Assembly (NCBI GenBank): GCA_020638095.1
Contig: JACKJF010000003.1
Coordinates: 496,001 to 560,000, forward strand
Direction of reading: 5' to 3'
Length of the DNA: 64,000 bases
DNA from: Hyphomicrobiaceae bacterium
GTDB taxonomy: Bacteria; Pseudomonadota; Alphaproteobacteria; Rhizobiales; Devosiaceae
The notes beneath the pieces were generated by a model that worked only from the letters and a program-made list of their open reading frames with translations, was not told where the DNA came from and ran no database searches. Positions 17,777 to 26,455 of this stretch are shown in pieces (the first letter of the stretch is position 1; each line of letters opens with the position of its first letter). Made by a program: the position numbers and the translations under genes.

Positions 17777-17813
17777 AGGCTAGCGCACGGCGAATTTTTT
17801 ATCAATTGGTCAA
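17777..17813 (-). promoter_or_regulatory. preT promoter overlapped by a RutR-like operator
   Basis: On the minus strand a promoter reads TTGATA (17800-17805), 17 bases, TAGCCT (17777-17782). Over its -35 lies TTTATCAATTGGTCAA (17798-17813, plus strand), which matches the E. coli RutR palindrome TTGACCA-N2-TGGTCAA at 12 of 14 defined positions. RutR regulates pyrimidine catabolism, and the downstream operon is preTA. Which regulator binds here is inference. Confidence 0.5.
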
Positions 17814-18016
17814 AAATGTTTTCGGAACGGGTGCCTGCGCGGCCGGCGTCCGCGCAATGGGTGCCTTGCTCCAACCATTCGTTAGGGATCGTCTGCTACG
17901 CATTTTCACATAGGGATATGACTACTGGACAAATCTCATCATTGACGTGCTGCCGGGGACGATGCGGTGGCAGACGCGCTCCGTGATAAAAACGAGCACA
18001 TATTCGGAGGTTCGAA

Positions 18017-18619
18017 TTGTTCGCGAGTGCTTTCATCGTCGGTCCCGATGACGGACCGGGTCTTGCCCTCGAGCAACTGGCTCAGGATGTCGGGTTTCGC
18101 CATGTTCTCTGGCTGAACGACCTGACCGAGGCCGAAGAGCAGACCAAGCAAACCCCGATCTGCTTCTTTTTTTTCAGTTCCGCGATTGAATCCGACCTCA
18201 CCGTCGACATTGTCGGCGCCATCCGGTCAAGCCGCAATCGCCAGATCAAGTTCGCGCCGCTCGTCAGTTTCTGCGAGGAGCCGACGGAAAAGGCCATCCG
18301 GTCCTATCTCAATGCCGGTTTCGACGACATTCTCATTCCGCCCTTCAGCGCGCGGGTCGTCTCCGACCGCCTCTACTACCTCATTCGCCACCACGCCGTG
18401 TTTTTCGAGACCAAGACCTATTTCGGCCCCGACCGGCGCCGGAATATCGGCCTCAAGGATCGCGGCCATGCCCTGCGCGGTACCGGCGGCGAGCATCGCC
18501 GTATCGAGATCGTGCGCGACCCAAATGTCGGCGTGAAGATATTGCGCGACCAGCAATTCAAGGAACAGGCCAAGACCGGCGAGCGCGACTATCACAGCCT
18601 CAAGCGCCTCTGGGCCTGA
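18017..18619 (+). CDS. Receiver-like regulatory protein with basic C-terminal tail
   Basis: A 200-residue protein. The first 130 residues look like a response-regulator receiver fold (alternating strands and helices, with AGFDDILIPPFSARVVSDRL near the end like the K-loop region of receivers). The usual acidic pair and phospho-aspartate are not obvious, so it may be phosphorylation-independent. The C-terminal 65 residues are rich in Arg and Lys (FGPDRRRNIGLKDRG) and could bind nucleic acid. The start is TTG at 18017 with GGAGG six bases upstream. Run FFFF at residues 50-53 comes from a T-rich tract. No confident family name. Confidence 0.6.
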   Translation: MFASAFIVGPDDGPGLALEQLAQDVGFRHVLWLNDLTEAEEQTKQTPICFFFFSSAIESDLTVDIVGAIRSSRNRQIKFAPLVSFCEEPTEKAIRSYLNAGFDDILIPPFSARVVSDRLYYLIRHHAVFFETKTYFGPDRRRNIGLKDRGHALRGTGGEHRRIEIVRDPNVGVKILRDQQFKEQAKTGERDYHSLKRLWA

Positions 18620-18723
18620 TCGCCCCGCCGCCCGCCTCATCGCCTATGGACAGCCGCAAACCGGCCATGTAACCGTCCCCCCGACCGGTCTGTAATCGAT
18701 TGCCGGCTTGAGGGATTTCATTC

Positions 18724-19893
18724 ATGTCCGCGTTTGCCGGCCGGCCGCATTTCCGCGTCTTCGCTTCGTTTTTCATCTATTCGCTGATGCTGGCCTCAAT
18801 CTATCCGCGCCTCGGCGACCTCCAGCGCCAGATGGGCGTCGGCGAGGGTGCCATAGGCGCGGCGCTTATCGGGGCCGCCTTTGGCACGCAGATCTCGCTG
18901 GCCTTCGCCCAGCCCCTCATGCTCCGCATTGGCTATCGGTTGTCGATGATGATCGCGGTGCCCCTGCTCGGCTTTGCCGAGGTCCTCGCGTCGTTCGCGC
19001 CCAATCCGGTGGTCTTCTTCTTCTACCAGTTGCTGGGTGGCCTCGCCATCGGCGTTGTCGAGATGATCCTGAACCTTGAGGCAGACCGGGTCGAACACCA
19101 GATCGGGCGGCGGATCATGAGCCGCGCCCACGCCTTCTGGAGCTTTGGCTTCATGGCGGCGGCCTATGTGGGGGCCGGGTTCATTCAGGCCGGCTTTTCG
19201 CCGACGGTCCATCTCATCATCCTGCTCGTCGTGGTCACGCTGCTGAACACCTACCTCTTTCGCGACTACGTGCCCGCCCCGCCGCGCAACAAGGACGAAG
19301 GCAAGGCGTCGCGTTTCGTTCGCCCGACGCCCGCCATTCTGGTGCTCGTGACCTTCACGCTCAGCGCCATGATCCTTGAGGGCGCGAGCGTCGACTGGTC
19401 GGTCATTTACATGCGGGACGTTCACCACACCGAACCCTGGATCAACGCAGCGACCCTCGGCGTCTTCGCCATGATCATGGCGCTGTCCCGCTTCTTTGCC
19501 GACGGATTCGTGGACCGGTTCGGTCCGGAAAAGGTGGCAAGAACCCTGGTCATCATCATGGGCATAGGCGCGCTTGCGGTCTGTTTGGCGCCGCATCCCG
19601 CCGTCGCCATATTCGGGTTCGCCTGCCTTGGCATCGGCACCAGCGCCATTTTCCCGCTTTCGGTCTCGGCCGCGGCCCAGATGACCGACCGGCCAGCGGC
19701 CGTCAATGTCGCCTCGCTGGCGCAGATCTCCTTTGTCAGCTTTCTGTTCGCGCCGCCCCTGCTCGGCTATATCGCCGAGCATTTCGGCATTCGATGGTCC
19801 TACGCAATTGCCTTGCCTCTGGTTGTCCTCAGCATCCTGACGGTGCATCGTATCGGCGCGGCGCAGAAGACAACCGGGCCGGCCGCGGAGTAG
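18724..19893 (+). CDS. MFS transporter (paralogue A)
   Basis: A 389-residue major-facilitator transporter with about twelve helices in two halves. GAGGGA stands eight bases before the ATG. Landmarks shared with the gene at 20387 are the segment near residues 117-140 (NLEADRVEHQIG and MSRAHAFWSFGFM), DWSVIYMRD near 224 and SAAAQMTDRPAAVNVASLA near 318. The substrate is unknown; the fold resembles FucP/YbjJ-like sugar or metabolite carriers. mmcB follows after nine bases. Confidence 0.8.
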   Translation: MSAFAGRPHFRVFASFFIYSLMLASIYPRLGDLQRQMGVGEGAIGAALIGAAFGTQISLAFAQPLMLRIGYRLSMMIAVPLLGFAEVLASFAPNPVVFFFYQLLGGLAIGVVEMILNLEADRVEHQIGRRIMSRAHAFWSFGFMAAAYVGAGFIQAGFSPTVHLIILLVVVTLLNTYLFRDYVPAPPRNKDEGKASRFVRPTPAILVLVTFTLSAMILEGASVDWSVIYMRDVHHTEPWINAATLGVFAMIMALSRFFADGFVDRFGPEKVARTLVIIMGIGALAVCLAPHPAVAIFGFACLGIGTSAIFPLSVSAAAQMTDRPAAVNVASLAQISFVSFLFAPPLLGYIAEHFGIRWSYAIALPLVVLSILTVHRIGAAQKTTGPAAE

Positions 19894-19902
19894 TTTCAAG
19901 GC

Positions 19903-20373
19903 ATGACGGACGAACCTCTCGAACCTTTTCTGGTCGATGGCCGTCAGTCCGAGACCGCCCTTCGGGTGCAGCGCGGCACCATGCGGTTCCTCCGCGCCGA
20001 GCTCGACATGGCGTGTTACGCCGAGCTGCCGCTCGCCAATGGCCGACGCGCCGACATTCTGGCAGTCGGACCCAAGGGCGAAATCTGGATCATCGAGATC
20101 AAGTCGAGCATCGAAGACTTTCGCGTCGACCGCAAATGGCCGGCCTATCGCGAATTCTGTGACCGCTTCTTCTTTGCCAAGCCGCCGGAACTCGACGCCG
20201 CGATCTTTCCCGAAAGCGAGGGCCTGATCGTTGCCGACGGCCACGGCGCCGGCATTCTCCGTCACGCGGCAGACGATCCCATGGCCCCGGCCCGCCGCAA
20301 GGCGCTGATGATCCGCCTGGCCCGCGCCGGCGCCGACCGAATCCATGTCCTCATGGATCCCGGGCCCCGCTGA
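19903..20373 (+). CDS. mmcB: MmcB-family DNA repair protein
   Basis: A 156-residue protein with a PD-(D/E)XK nuclease-like core: RRADILAVGPKGEIWIIEIKSS gives the Asp and the Glu-x-Lys pair near residues 50-66. MmcB is found in alphaproteobacteria; in Caulobacter it is a DNA damage-linked protein. It lies tightly between two paralogous MFS transporter genes, so it is probably expressed with them. I see no SOS box directly before it. Confidence 0.75.
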   Translation: MTDEPLEPFLVDGRQSETALRVQRGTMRFLRAELDMACYAELPLANGRRADILAVGPKGEIWIIEIKSSIEDFRVDRKWPAYREFCDRFFFAKPPELDAAIFPESEGLIVADGHGAGILRHAADDPMAPARRKALMIRLARAGADRIHVLMDPGPR

Positions 20374-20386
20374 TGATTGTAGCGAC

Positions 20387-21592
20387 ATGACATCGGCGCA
20401 TACCGAAATCCCGCGCGATCCGCTCGGTACTCAAACGCGCATACGGCTGGTCTTCTTCTTCCATGCCCTCGCCGGTGCCGCCTTCATTACCCGAATTGCC
20501 GACCTGCAGCTCTCGCTCGGTCTCAGCGAAGCCCAACTCGGTCTAGCCTTTATCGGTCAGCCGCTCGGGGCTGTCACGATGAACCTCTTTTCGTCGCGCC
20601 TGATCGAGCGTTTCGGCACCCGGCGCGCGCTGATGTTCGGCATGGTCACCATGTCCGCGCTCCAGCTGGTAATGGCCTTCACCCAGAATGGCTGGCAGCT
20701 TTTTGCGATCCTTGCGCTCTTTGCCGCCTCTTTCGCGCTGACCAACGTGACCATAAATGTCGAGGCCGACCGGGTCGAAGCGCTGACCGGCCAGAAGCTC
20801 ATGAGCTCCTGCCACGGCATTTGGGCATTCGGCTATCTGCTGGCGACGCTTGTCGCCGTCTGGGCCCGCGGCAAAGCCATTTCCGTCCCGGTCCATTTCG
20901 GGGCGTTTCTGATCATCACGATCCTTGCCGTGGCCCTTGTCGTCAGCCCGATGCACCCCTTGCCGCCGCGCGCCCATGGCGGAAGCGGCGACCGGAAGCC
21001 CTTTTTCGCGTTACCCACCCCGACCATTCTTCTTCTGGTACTGTTCGGTATCTCGGGAACGCTCGCCGAAATGAGCACAAGGGTCTGGTCGGTCATCTAT
21101 ATGCGGGACAGTTTCACCGCGCCCGATTGGGTGGACTCGCTGGCACTGACCACCTTCGCCCTTCTGATTGCAGTCGCGCGCATGGTCGCGGACCGCTTGC
21201 TCGCCCGCACCAGCGACGTTCTCGGGCTTCGAATTCTGCTTGCCACCGCCATAACCGGGGTTTTTCTGGTCGCGCTCGCGCCGCACTACCTTGTGGCGCT
21301 GGCCGGTTTTGCGCTGATGGGCATTGGGGTCTGCGTGTCCTTCCCCAAAATGCTGAGCGCCGCCGCGCAGATCGGCGACCGCCCGAGTTCTGAGAACGTC
21401 GCCTCGACGACCCTCTCAAACACGATGGTGATGCTGGTCGCGCCGGGCCTCTTCGGTTTGGTCGCCGAAGCAACGACCATATCGGTCGCCTTCCTGCTGC
21501 TCATTCCGATGCTGGCCATCTCCATCCTCGTGGCCCCGGTCATCGACCGGCACCATGGGAAAAAAGGCGATCAGCCTCCCAGCGCGTCCTGA
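20387..21592 (+). CDS. MFS transporter (paralogue B)
   Basis: A 401-residue major-facilitator transporter with about twelve helices. The start is taken at MTSAHTEIP (20387), 13 bases after mmcB; an ATG at 20345 would overlap mmcB. It shares NVEADRVEALTG, a histidine-containing MSSCHGIWAFGY block, RVWSVIYMRD and SAAAQIGDRPSSENVAS with the transporter at 18724, so the two arose by duplication. The substrate is unknown. Its last 22 bases overlap the end of the convergent nuclease gene. Confidence 0.8.
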   Translation: MTSAHTEIPRDPLGTQTRIRLVFFFHALAGAAFITRIADLQLSLGLSEAQLGLAFIGQPLGAVTMNLFSSRLIERFGTRRALMFGMVTMSALQLVMAFTQNGWQLFAILALFAASFALTNVTINVEADRVEALTGQKLMSSCHGIWAFGYLLATLVAVWARGKAISVPVHFGAFLIITILAVALVVSPMHPLPPRAHGGSGDRKPFFALPTPTILLLVLFGISGTLAEMSTRVWSVIYMRDSFTAPDWVDSLALTTFALLIAVARMVADRLLARTSDVLGLRILLATAITGVFLVALAPHYLVALAGFALMGIGVCVSFPKMLSAAAQIGDRPSSENVASTTLSNTMVMLVAPGLFGLVAEATTISVAFLLLIPMLAISILVAPVIDRHHGKKGDQPPSAS

Positions 21593-23157
21593 AGTTTCTT
21601 CATCAGTTCCAGCCGCTCGGCATCCGATTTTGCTGCATGCAGCTTCTGGCCCAGCCGGATCGAGAAATCGGCATATTCATTGTTCCAGTCGCGCGAGAAC
21701 TGCCGCGGGTCGATCCGGCGCTTTTCGGGGGTCCCGCGTGCCGCTATGCCGAAGGCGCGAAGCTCGAAATAGTCGTCGAGTTCAGGCGCGATGATCTGGT
21801 CGCCGCCGAGCCCGAGCCCCATCAGGTCGCCCCGCATGGCCGCCCGGGCTTCGTCTTCGCCATGCGTCAGGAACAGCGCTCCATGGGCCGGCAGGCGATG
21901 CGCCACCCACTCGATCAGCTCCTTGTGGTCGGCATGCGCCGAATAGTTGGAAATTGACCGGATCGTGGCGCGCACTGGATAGCGCTCGCCATGGATGCGC
22001 ACCTCATCGGCCCCGCTCTGGATGATCTGGCCAAGTGTGCCTGGCGCCTGGAACCCGACAAAGAGCACCGTCGCGTTGGGCCGCGAAATATTGTTGCGCA
22101 GATGGTGCTTGATCCGCCCCGCCTCGCACATGCCCGAGGCCGAAAGGATGATCGCCCCGCCGCTGATCTTGTTGATCGCCTTGGATTCGTCCACCGACTC
22201 GACGATGCGGAATCGATCATCGTTGAACAATTCGTCGGCGGTCAGCTCCATGTCTGCGAACATCGAGGCATATTTCGCGTAAACCGACGTCACTTTCGAG
22301 GCGAGCGGCGAATCGAGAAAGACTCGCGTCGGGTTGATTTCGCCCGATTTGATCAGCGTTCCGATGTCGTGCAGCAATTCCTGGCTGCGTTCGACCGCAA
22401 AGGTCGGAATGATAAGGTTGCCGCCGCGTTCGAGCGCCTCGTTGATCTCGCGCCTGAGCGCCTCGCGCCGGTCGTCAAGCGTGTAGTCGGGGCGGCTCCG
22501 CCCGCCATAGGTCGATTCGGAAAGGATATAGTCGAAATCGGACGGTGCTTCCGGGCCCTTGTAGAAGACCTTCTCGTCCGGCCCGAGATCGCCGGAAAAG
22601 AGAATGCGGATCGGCTTGTCGTCCTCGGTCTCGACCTCGACCTCGATCGAGGCGGACCCAAGAATATGACCGGCATTCCAGAGCCGGGCCCGCACACCCG
22701 GCCCGGGCGAAAACCAGTCGCCATAGTCGTGGCTCTGCATCAGCGAAAGCACCTTTGCGGCGTCCTCGTGCCGGTAGAGGGGTTCGAACGGTTTCTCGCC
22801 GCGCCGGCTGCGATGCCGATTTTCCCGCTCGGTTTCGCTTTCCTGTATCCCTGCAGCATCCTCGAGCACGAATTCGGAAAGCCCGTGCGTCGGCTCGGTC
22901 GTGTGGATCGGCCCCGAAAAGCCGTGATGGGTCAGTCGCGGCAACAGCCCGGCATGGTCGATATGCGCATGCGTGAGCAGAACATAGGCGATGTGGGTGG
23001 GATCGAACGGGTAGGGCTTGTAGTTGAGGTCGCGCACCGTCCGGTTGCCCTGGAACATGCCGCAATCGACGAGAAACTGCCCGTGCGGGTGAACGATCCG
23101 GTAGCACGAGCCGGTCACCGTGCCGGCGGCGCCGTGGAAATGAAGTTCAACGCTCAT
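21571..23157 (-). CDS. Metallo-beta-lactamase/beta-CASP RNA-processing family protein
   Basis: A 528-residue zinc hydrolase related to CPSF73/Ysh1 and bacterial RNA-cleaving beta-CASP proteins. The zinc motif HAHIDH is at residues 63-68, with further ligands in WNAGHILGSASI and FSGDLG. The beta-CASP region ends with LFVGFQAPGTLG and the SAHAD motif, and the RNA-specificity segment LTHGEDEARAAM follows. It probably cleaves RNA endo- or exonucleolytically in the cytosol. It overlaps the convergent MFS gene by 22 bases and lies downstream of actR, 66 bases apart. Confidence 0.88.
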   Translation of the reverse strand: MSVELHFHGAAGTVTGSCYRIVHPHGQFLVDCGMFQGNRTVRDLNYKPYPFDPTHIAYVLLTHAHIDHAGLLPRLTHHGFSGPIHTTEPTHGLSEFVLEDAAGIQESETERENRHRSRRGEKPFEPLYRHEDAAKVLSLMQSHDYGDWFSPGPGVRARLWNAGHILGSASIEVEVETEDDKPIRILFSGDLGPDEKVFYKGPEAPSDFDYILSESTYGGRSRPDYTLDDRREALRREINEALERGGNLIIPTFAVERSQELLHDIGTLIKSGEINPTRVFLDSPLASKVTSVYAKYASMFADMELTADELFNDDRFRIVESVDESKAINKISGGAIILSASGMCEAGRIKHHLRNNISRPNATVLFVGFQAPGTLGQIIQSGADEVRIHGERYPVRATIRSISNYSAHADHKELIEWVAHRLPAHGALFLTHGEDEARAAMRGDLMGLGLGGDQIIAPELDDYFELRAFGIAARGTPEKRRIDPRQFSRDWNNEYADFSIRLGQKLHAAKSDAERLELMKKLQDALGG

Positions 23158-23223
23158 GGAGATCTCCTTGACCGCCGCCCGCGACAGATGAATGACGCCG
23201 CAGGCGGGAGCGCCCGGCGGGGC

Positions 23224-23775
23224 TCAGCGCGGCGCGCGCTTGGCGAGGATGCGCTGCAGCGTGCGCCGGTGCATATTGAGCCGCCGCGCCGTCTCCGACA
23301 CGTTGCGGTCGCAGAGTTCGTAGACACGCTGGATATGCTCCCAGCGGACCCGGTCGGCCGACATTGGGTTCTCCGGCGGCTCCGGCTTGTCTTCGTCCGG
23401 GGCGAGAAGGGCCTTGACCACATCGTCGGCGTCGGCCGGTTTGGCGAGATAGTCGACCGCCCCAAGTTTGACGGCGGTCACGGCGGTTGCAATGTTGCCG
23501 TAGCCGGTCAGGACAACCACCCGCGCGTCGGGCCTCACTTCGTTGAGAAGCGAAACCACGTCGAGCCCGTTGCCATCCTCGAGCCGCATGTCGATGACCG
23601 CATAGGCCGGCGGATTCGATTTGACCTGCGCCAGTCCTGCCGCCACGCTTTCGGCCATGCGTACGTCGAAACCGCGGCCGGCCATGGCCCGTTCGAGCCG
23701 CTGCAGGAAGGGCTTGTCGTCGTCCACGAGCAACAGGCTCGCGTCGCCACCCGGCATCTTTGAAATATCGGTCAT
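23224..23775 (-). CDS. actR: Response regulator ActR/RegA/PrrA
   Basis: A 183-residue redox response regulator. Residues 13-125 are the receiver, with acidic DDD at 18-20, phospho-acceptor Asp62 in YAVIDMRLEDGNG and Lys in LAKPAD. A proline-rich linker (EDKPEPPENPMSADRVRWEH) leads to a Fis-type helix-turn-helix at the end (NVSETARRLNMHRRTLQRIL), nearly invariant in RegA, ActR and PrrA. It activates redox-controlled genes when phosphorylated by ActS, whose gene lies 46 bases upstream on the same strand. Confidence 0.93.
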   Translation of the reverse strand: MTDISKMPGGDASLLLVDDDKPFLQRLERAMAGRGFDVRMAESVAAGLAQVKSNPPAYAVIDMRLEDGNGLDVVSLLNEVRPDARVVVLTGYGNIATAVTAVKLGAVDYLAKPADADDVVKALLAPDEDKPEPPENPMSADRVRWEHIQRVYELCDRNVSETARRLNMHRRTLQRILAKRAPR

Positions 23776-23821
23776 GATCCTCGCCTTTATTCCGGTCTTT
23801 TAGTGCGCACGGTCCCCCACG

Positions 23822-25165
23822 TCAAAGGGTCGCACCCGGCGCCAGGAGCGCCGTCGTTTCGGAACGCCCCACATCGAGATCACTCCGTCGCCAGATGATC
23901 CGCACCAGCGCGTGTCCGCTGAGCGAACTATTGGCGAAAAGCACCGTCGCGCCGATCCGTTCGAGCAGCGTCTTGGCGATGAAGACGCCGAGCCCCAGGC
24001 CCCCCGGCCCCTCGTTTTCGTCGGTATTGAGCGCCCGCGAGGTGAGATAGGGCTCCCCGAGATGCGACAGCAGGTCGGGCGGAAAGCCCGGTCCGTCGTC
24101 AAGAATGCGGATTTCGACCTGGTCGGCCGTCCACGCCGCCGTCAGTTCTACCTTCGATCGGGCGAACTGGGCGGCATTTTCGACAAAGTTCGAAAGCCCG
24201 TACAAAAGCCCCACGTTCCGCTGCACCACCGGTTCCGGCCCGGCGGCCGGCGCGGTGATGGTGCGGAAATGCACGTCCGGCCCCTCATGTGTCCGCGCCA
24301 ATTCCGCGATCAGCTCGGAAATCGGCACGGAGGCAAAGAGCGTTTCCGTGCCGTCATCGAGCGCTCTGAGACGCCGAAGGATCAACCGGCACCGGTTGGT
24401 CTGATCGATAATCAGGTCAAGATCGTCGGCCAGGGGTCCATCTTCTTTGACGTCGCGGCGCATTTCCTTTGCCGCAAGCGTGATCGTCGAAAGGGGCGTG
24501 CCCAATTCGTGCGCCGCCGCCGCGGCAAGCCCGTCGAGCGCCGACAATTGCTGTTGGCGTGACAGGGCCAGCTCCGTGGCCGTCAGCGCATCGGAAAGCT
24601 GGCGCGCTTCGTGGGCGACGCGGTTGGTATAGGCCGCGATGAAGACAACGCCCGAGACGAGGGCCAGCCAGATGCCGACCACATAGAGCGGCGGAAAAAG
24701 AAGTTCGGTATCCGCTTCCCAGGGCAGGGGAACGTGAAAGACCGCCAAGACCGAGGCGATCACGATGGTCAGCACCCCGATCCCAATGGTTTCGCGCTGC
24801 GGCAGCGTGGTGGCGCTGACCGAAACCGGCGCCAGAAGCAGAATGGCGAACGGGTTGATCAGCCCGCCCGTCAGCCAGAGCAGCCCTCCAAGCTGCATCA
24901 CGTCGAAAACCAGCTGCGCCGCGGCAAAGACGGTGCGTGGGCGGTAGGCGGCGCCAAACCGCACGAGAAGGGCGACGTTGAACCCGGCCGACACGGCGAT
25001 CAAAACGAAGGCTTCCTCGAGCGGCACGGGAAAGCGGAAATAGAAGGCGACGATCAGAAGTGTCGCGAGCTGGCCGAAAAGCGCCAGCCAGCGCAGCCGC
25101 ACCAGCGTTTCGAGCCGCACGGTGCGCTCGGCATGGAAGAGTTCTGCGTTTTCGCTGACCGCCAT
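23822..25165 (-). CDS. actS: Sensor histidine kinase ActS/RegB/PrrB
   Basis: A 447-residue inner-membrane kinase with about six N-terminal helices. The ubiquinone-binding motif GGLINPF is at residues 100-106. The H-box AAAAHELGTPLST carries His219. The redox-switch cysteine expected in the dimerisation helix is Cys259 in DQTNRCRLILRRL. The ATP domain shows NFVENAAQFA, DDGPGFPPDL and GGLGLGVFIAKTLL. All known redox-sensing elements of the RegB family are present. It is co-transcribed with actR. Confidence 0.93.
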   Translation of the reverse strand: MAVSENAELFHAERTVRLETLVRLRWLALFGQLATLLIVAFYFRFPVPLEEAFVLIAVSAGFNVALLVRFGAAYRPRTVFAAAQLVFDVMQLGGLLWLTGGLINPFAILLLAPVSVSATTLPQRETIGIGVLTIVIASVLAVFHVPLPWEADTELLFPPLYVVGIWLALVSGVVFIAAYTNRVAHEARQLSDALTATELALSRQQQLSALDGLAAAAAHELGTPLSTITLAAKEMRRDVKEDGPLADDLDLIIDQTNRCRLILRRLRALDDGTETLFASVPISELIAELARTHEGPDVHFRTITAPAAGPEPVVQRNVGLLYGLSNFVENAAQFARSKVELTAAWTADQVEIRILDDGPGFPPDLLSHLGEPYLTSRALNTDENEGPGGLGLGVFIAKTLLERIGATVLFANSSLSGHALVRIIWRRSDLDVGRSETTALLAPGATL

Positions 25166-25321
25166 GGCCGGGAATTTCCACCAGATGGCCCGGATTTTCG
25201 GGCTTTCATTCGCGGGTAGGGGAGAAAATCCGCGATTTCAAGATGCCGATTTCCGATTTTTTCCCCTTGTCGCCCGCTCGGGGCCGCCCACATCTCAGCC
25301 GTTCGAGACTGGGAGTAAACC

Positions 25322-25768
25322 ATGAGCACTGCAATTATCAAACCGCAATGGTCGTTCGTCACCATCACCCTGATGGTTCTGGGCTTCATCATGTTCTGGC
25401 CGCTTGGCCTTGCGATGCTGGCCTATATCGTCTGGGGTGAAATGTTCGGCGGATCGGCGGAAAAGGCCGAGGCCTTCGTCAACCGCCAGCGCGAGAATTT
25501 CCGCAACCACGCACAGAACCGCAACCGCCAGAACCGCTATTCGAGCGGCAACGCGGCCTTCGACGCCTATCGCCAGGAGCAGCTGAAGCGGCTCGACGAA
25601 GAGCGCCGCAAGCTTGACCAGGATGTCCGCGAATTCCGCGATTATATGGACAACCTGGCCAAGGCCCGTGACCGCGAAGAATTCGATCGCTTCATGCGCG
25701 ACCGGCGTCGGAATGCCGGTCAGTATGACCAGCCGTTCGACCAGAACGAAAATCGCCAGGGCTATTGA
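25322..25768 (+). CDS. DUF2852 membrane protein
   Basis: A 148-residue protein with one long or two short N-terminal membrane helices (residues 10-40, ITLMVLGFIMFWPLGLAML). A highly charged, glutamine- and arginine-rich helical tail follows (residues 75-125, probably coiled coil). The layout matches DUF2852 of alphaproteobacteria; function unknown. GGGAG precedes the ATG. It is divergent from actS and closed by its own terminator. Confidence 0.75.
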   Translation: MSTAIIKPQWSFVTITLMVLGFIMFWPLGLAMLAYIVWGEMFGGSAEKAEAFVNRQRENFRNHAQNRNRQNRYSSGNAAFDAYRQEQLKRLDEERRKLDQDVREFRDYMDNLAKARDREEFDRFMRDRRRNAGQYDQPFDQNENRQGY

Positions 25769-25801
25769 ACCCTCGCGTGACAGCCTTTGAAGGCTGATCG
25801 G

Positions 25802-25836
25802 CCCGCCCGGATGCCCCCTCCGGGCGGGTCCTTTTT
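25802..25836 (+). terminator. Intrinsic terminator after the DUF2852 gene
   Basis: CCCGCCCGGA (25802-25811), a seven-base loop, TCCGGGCGGG (25819-25828), then TCC and five T. It is a ten-base-pair stem 34 bases after the stop codon. secB converges from the other side. Confidence 0.85.
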
Positions 25837-25841
25837 GTCAA

Positions 25842-26372
25842 TCAGTTGGTCTTTTCGCCGGCGCTTTCGACCTTGCCCTGCTTCTGCATTTCAGCCATGC
25901 GCTGCAGGTTCTGCCGATAGATCTGGGCGAAATCGACCGGTTCCATCAGCATCGGCGGGAAACCGCCCGACTGCGTGACGTTGGCGATCGCCTGGCGCGC
26001 GAACGGGAAGATCAGGCGCGGACACTCGATCATCAGGAAAAGCGGCAGCTGCGCGTCGGGAATATGGTTGAGCCGGAAAAGGCCGCCATAGATGAGTTCG
26101 ACTGAAAAGAGCATGCCCGTCGGGCGCTCGGCCTTGGCGTTGACCGTCAGTTCGACCGCATAAAGCCCGTCGTCCTGCTTCTTGACACCGACATTGATCC
26201 CGACGCTGAACTGCGGCGGAGTGGCGCTGGCCATGATCGAGGTTGGCGCTTCGGGATTTTCGAATGACAGGTCGCGGATATACTGCGCGACGATCGAAAC
26301 GGTCGGGCTTGGCTGCCCGGCGGCCGCGTTTGCTGGCGCGGCACCATCCGCGGGCTTGTCATTGTCTGCCAT
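25842..26372 (-). CDS. secB: Protein-export chaperone SecB
   Basis: A 176-residue cytosolic chaperone that keeps precursor proteins unfolded and hands them to SecA. The core YIRDLSFENPEAP begins near residue 31; YGGLFRLNHIP and CPRLIFPFARQAIANVTQSGGFPP are the conserved tetramer and substrate-groove segments. The first 25 residues form a low-complexity Ala/Pro stretch common in alphaproteobacterial SecB. It converges with the DUF2852 gene; fxsA lies behind it on the same strand. Confidence 0.95.
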   Translation of the reverse strand: MADNDKPADGAAPANAAAGQPSPTVSIVAQYIRDLSFENPEAPTSIMASATPPQFSVGINVGVKKQDDGLYAVELTVNAKAERPTGMLFSVELIYGGLFRLNHIPDAQLPLFLMIECPRLIFPFARQAIANVTQSGGFPPMLMEPVDFAQIYRQNLQRMAEMQKQGKVESAGEKTN

Positions 26373-26455
26373 GATGTCTGTCCTGAATATTGGCTGAGTT
26401 GGCCGTGGCTATCACTTATGGCCGATGCGAACAAGGCTCGAACCGGCCGCTGGAT

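Noticed and set aside
21991..23763. Long open frame opposite the beta-CASP nuclease and actR
   Set aside because: It spans two real minus-strand genes and their gap; no family resemblance.
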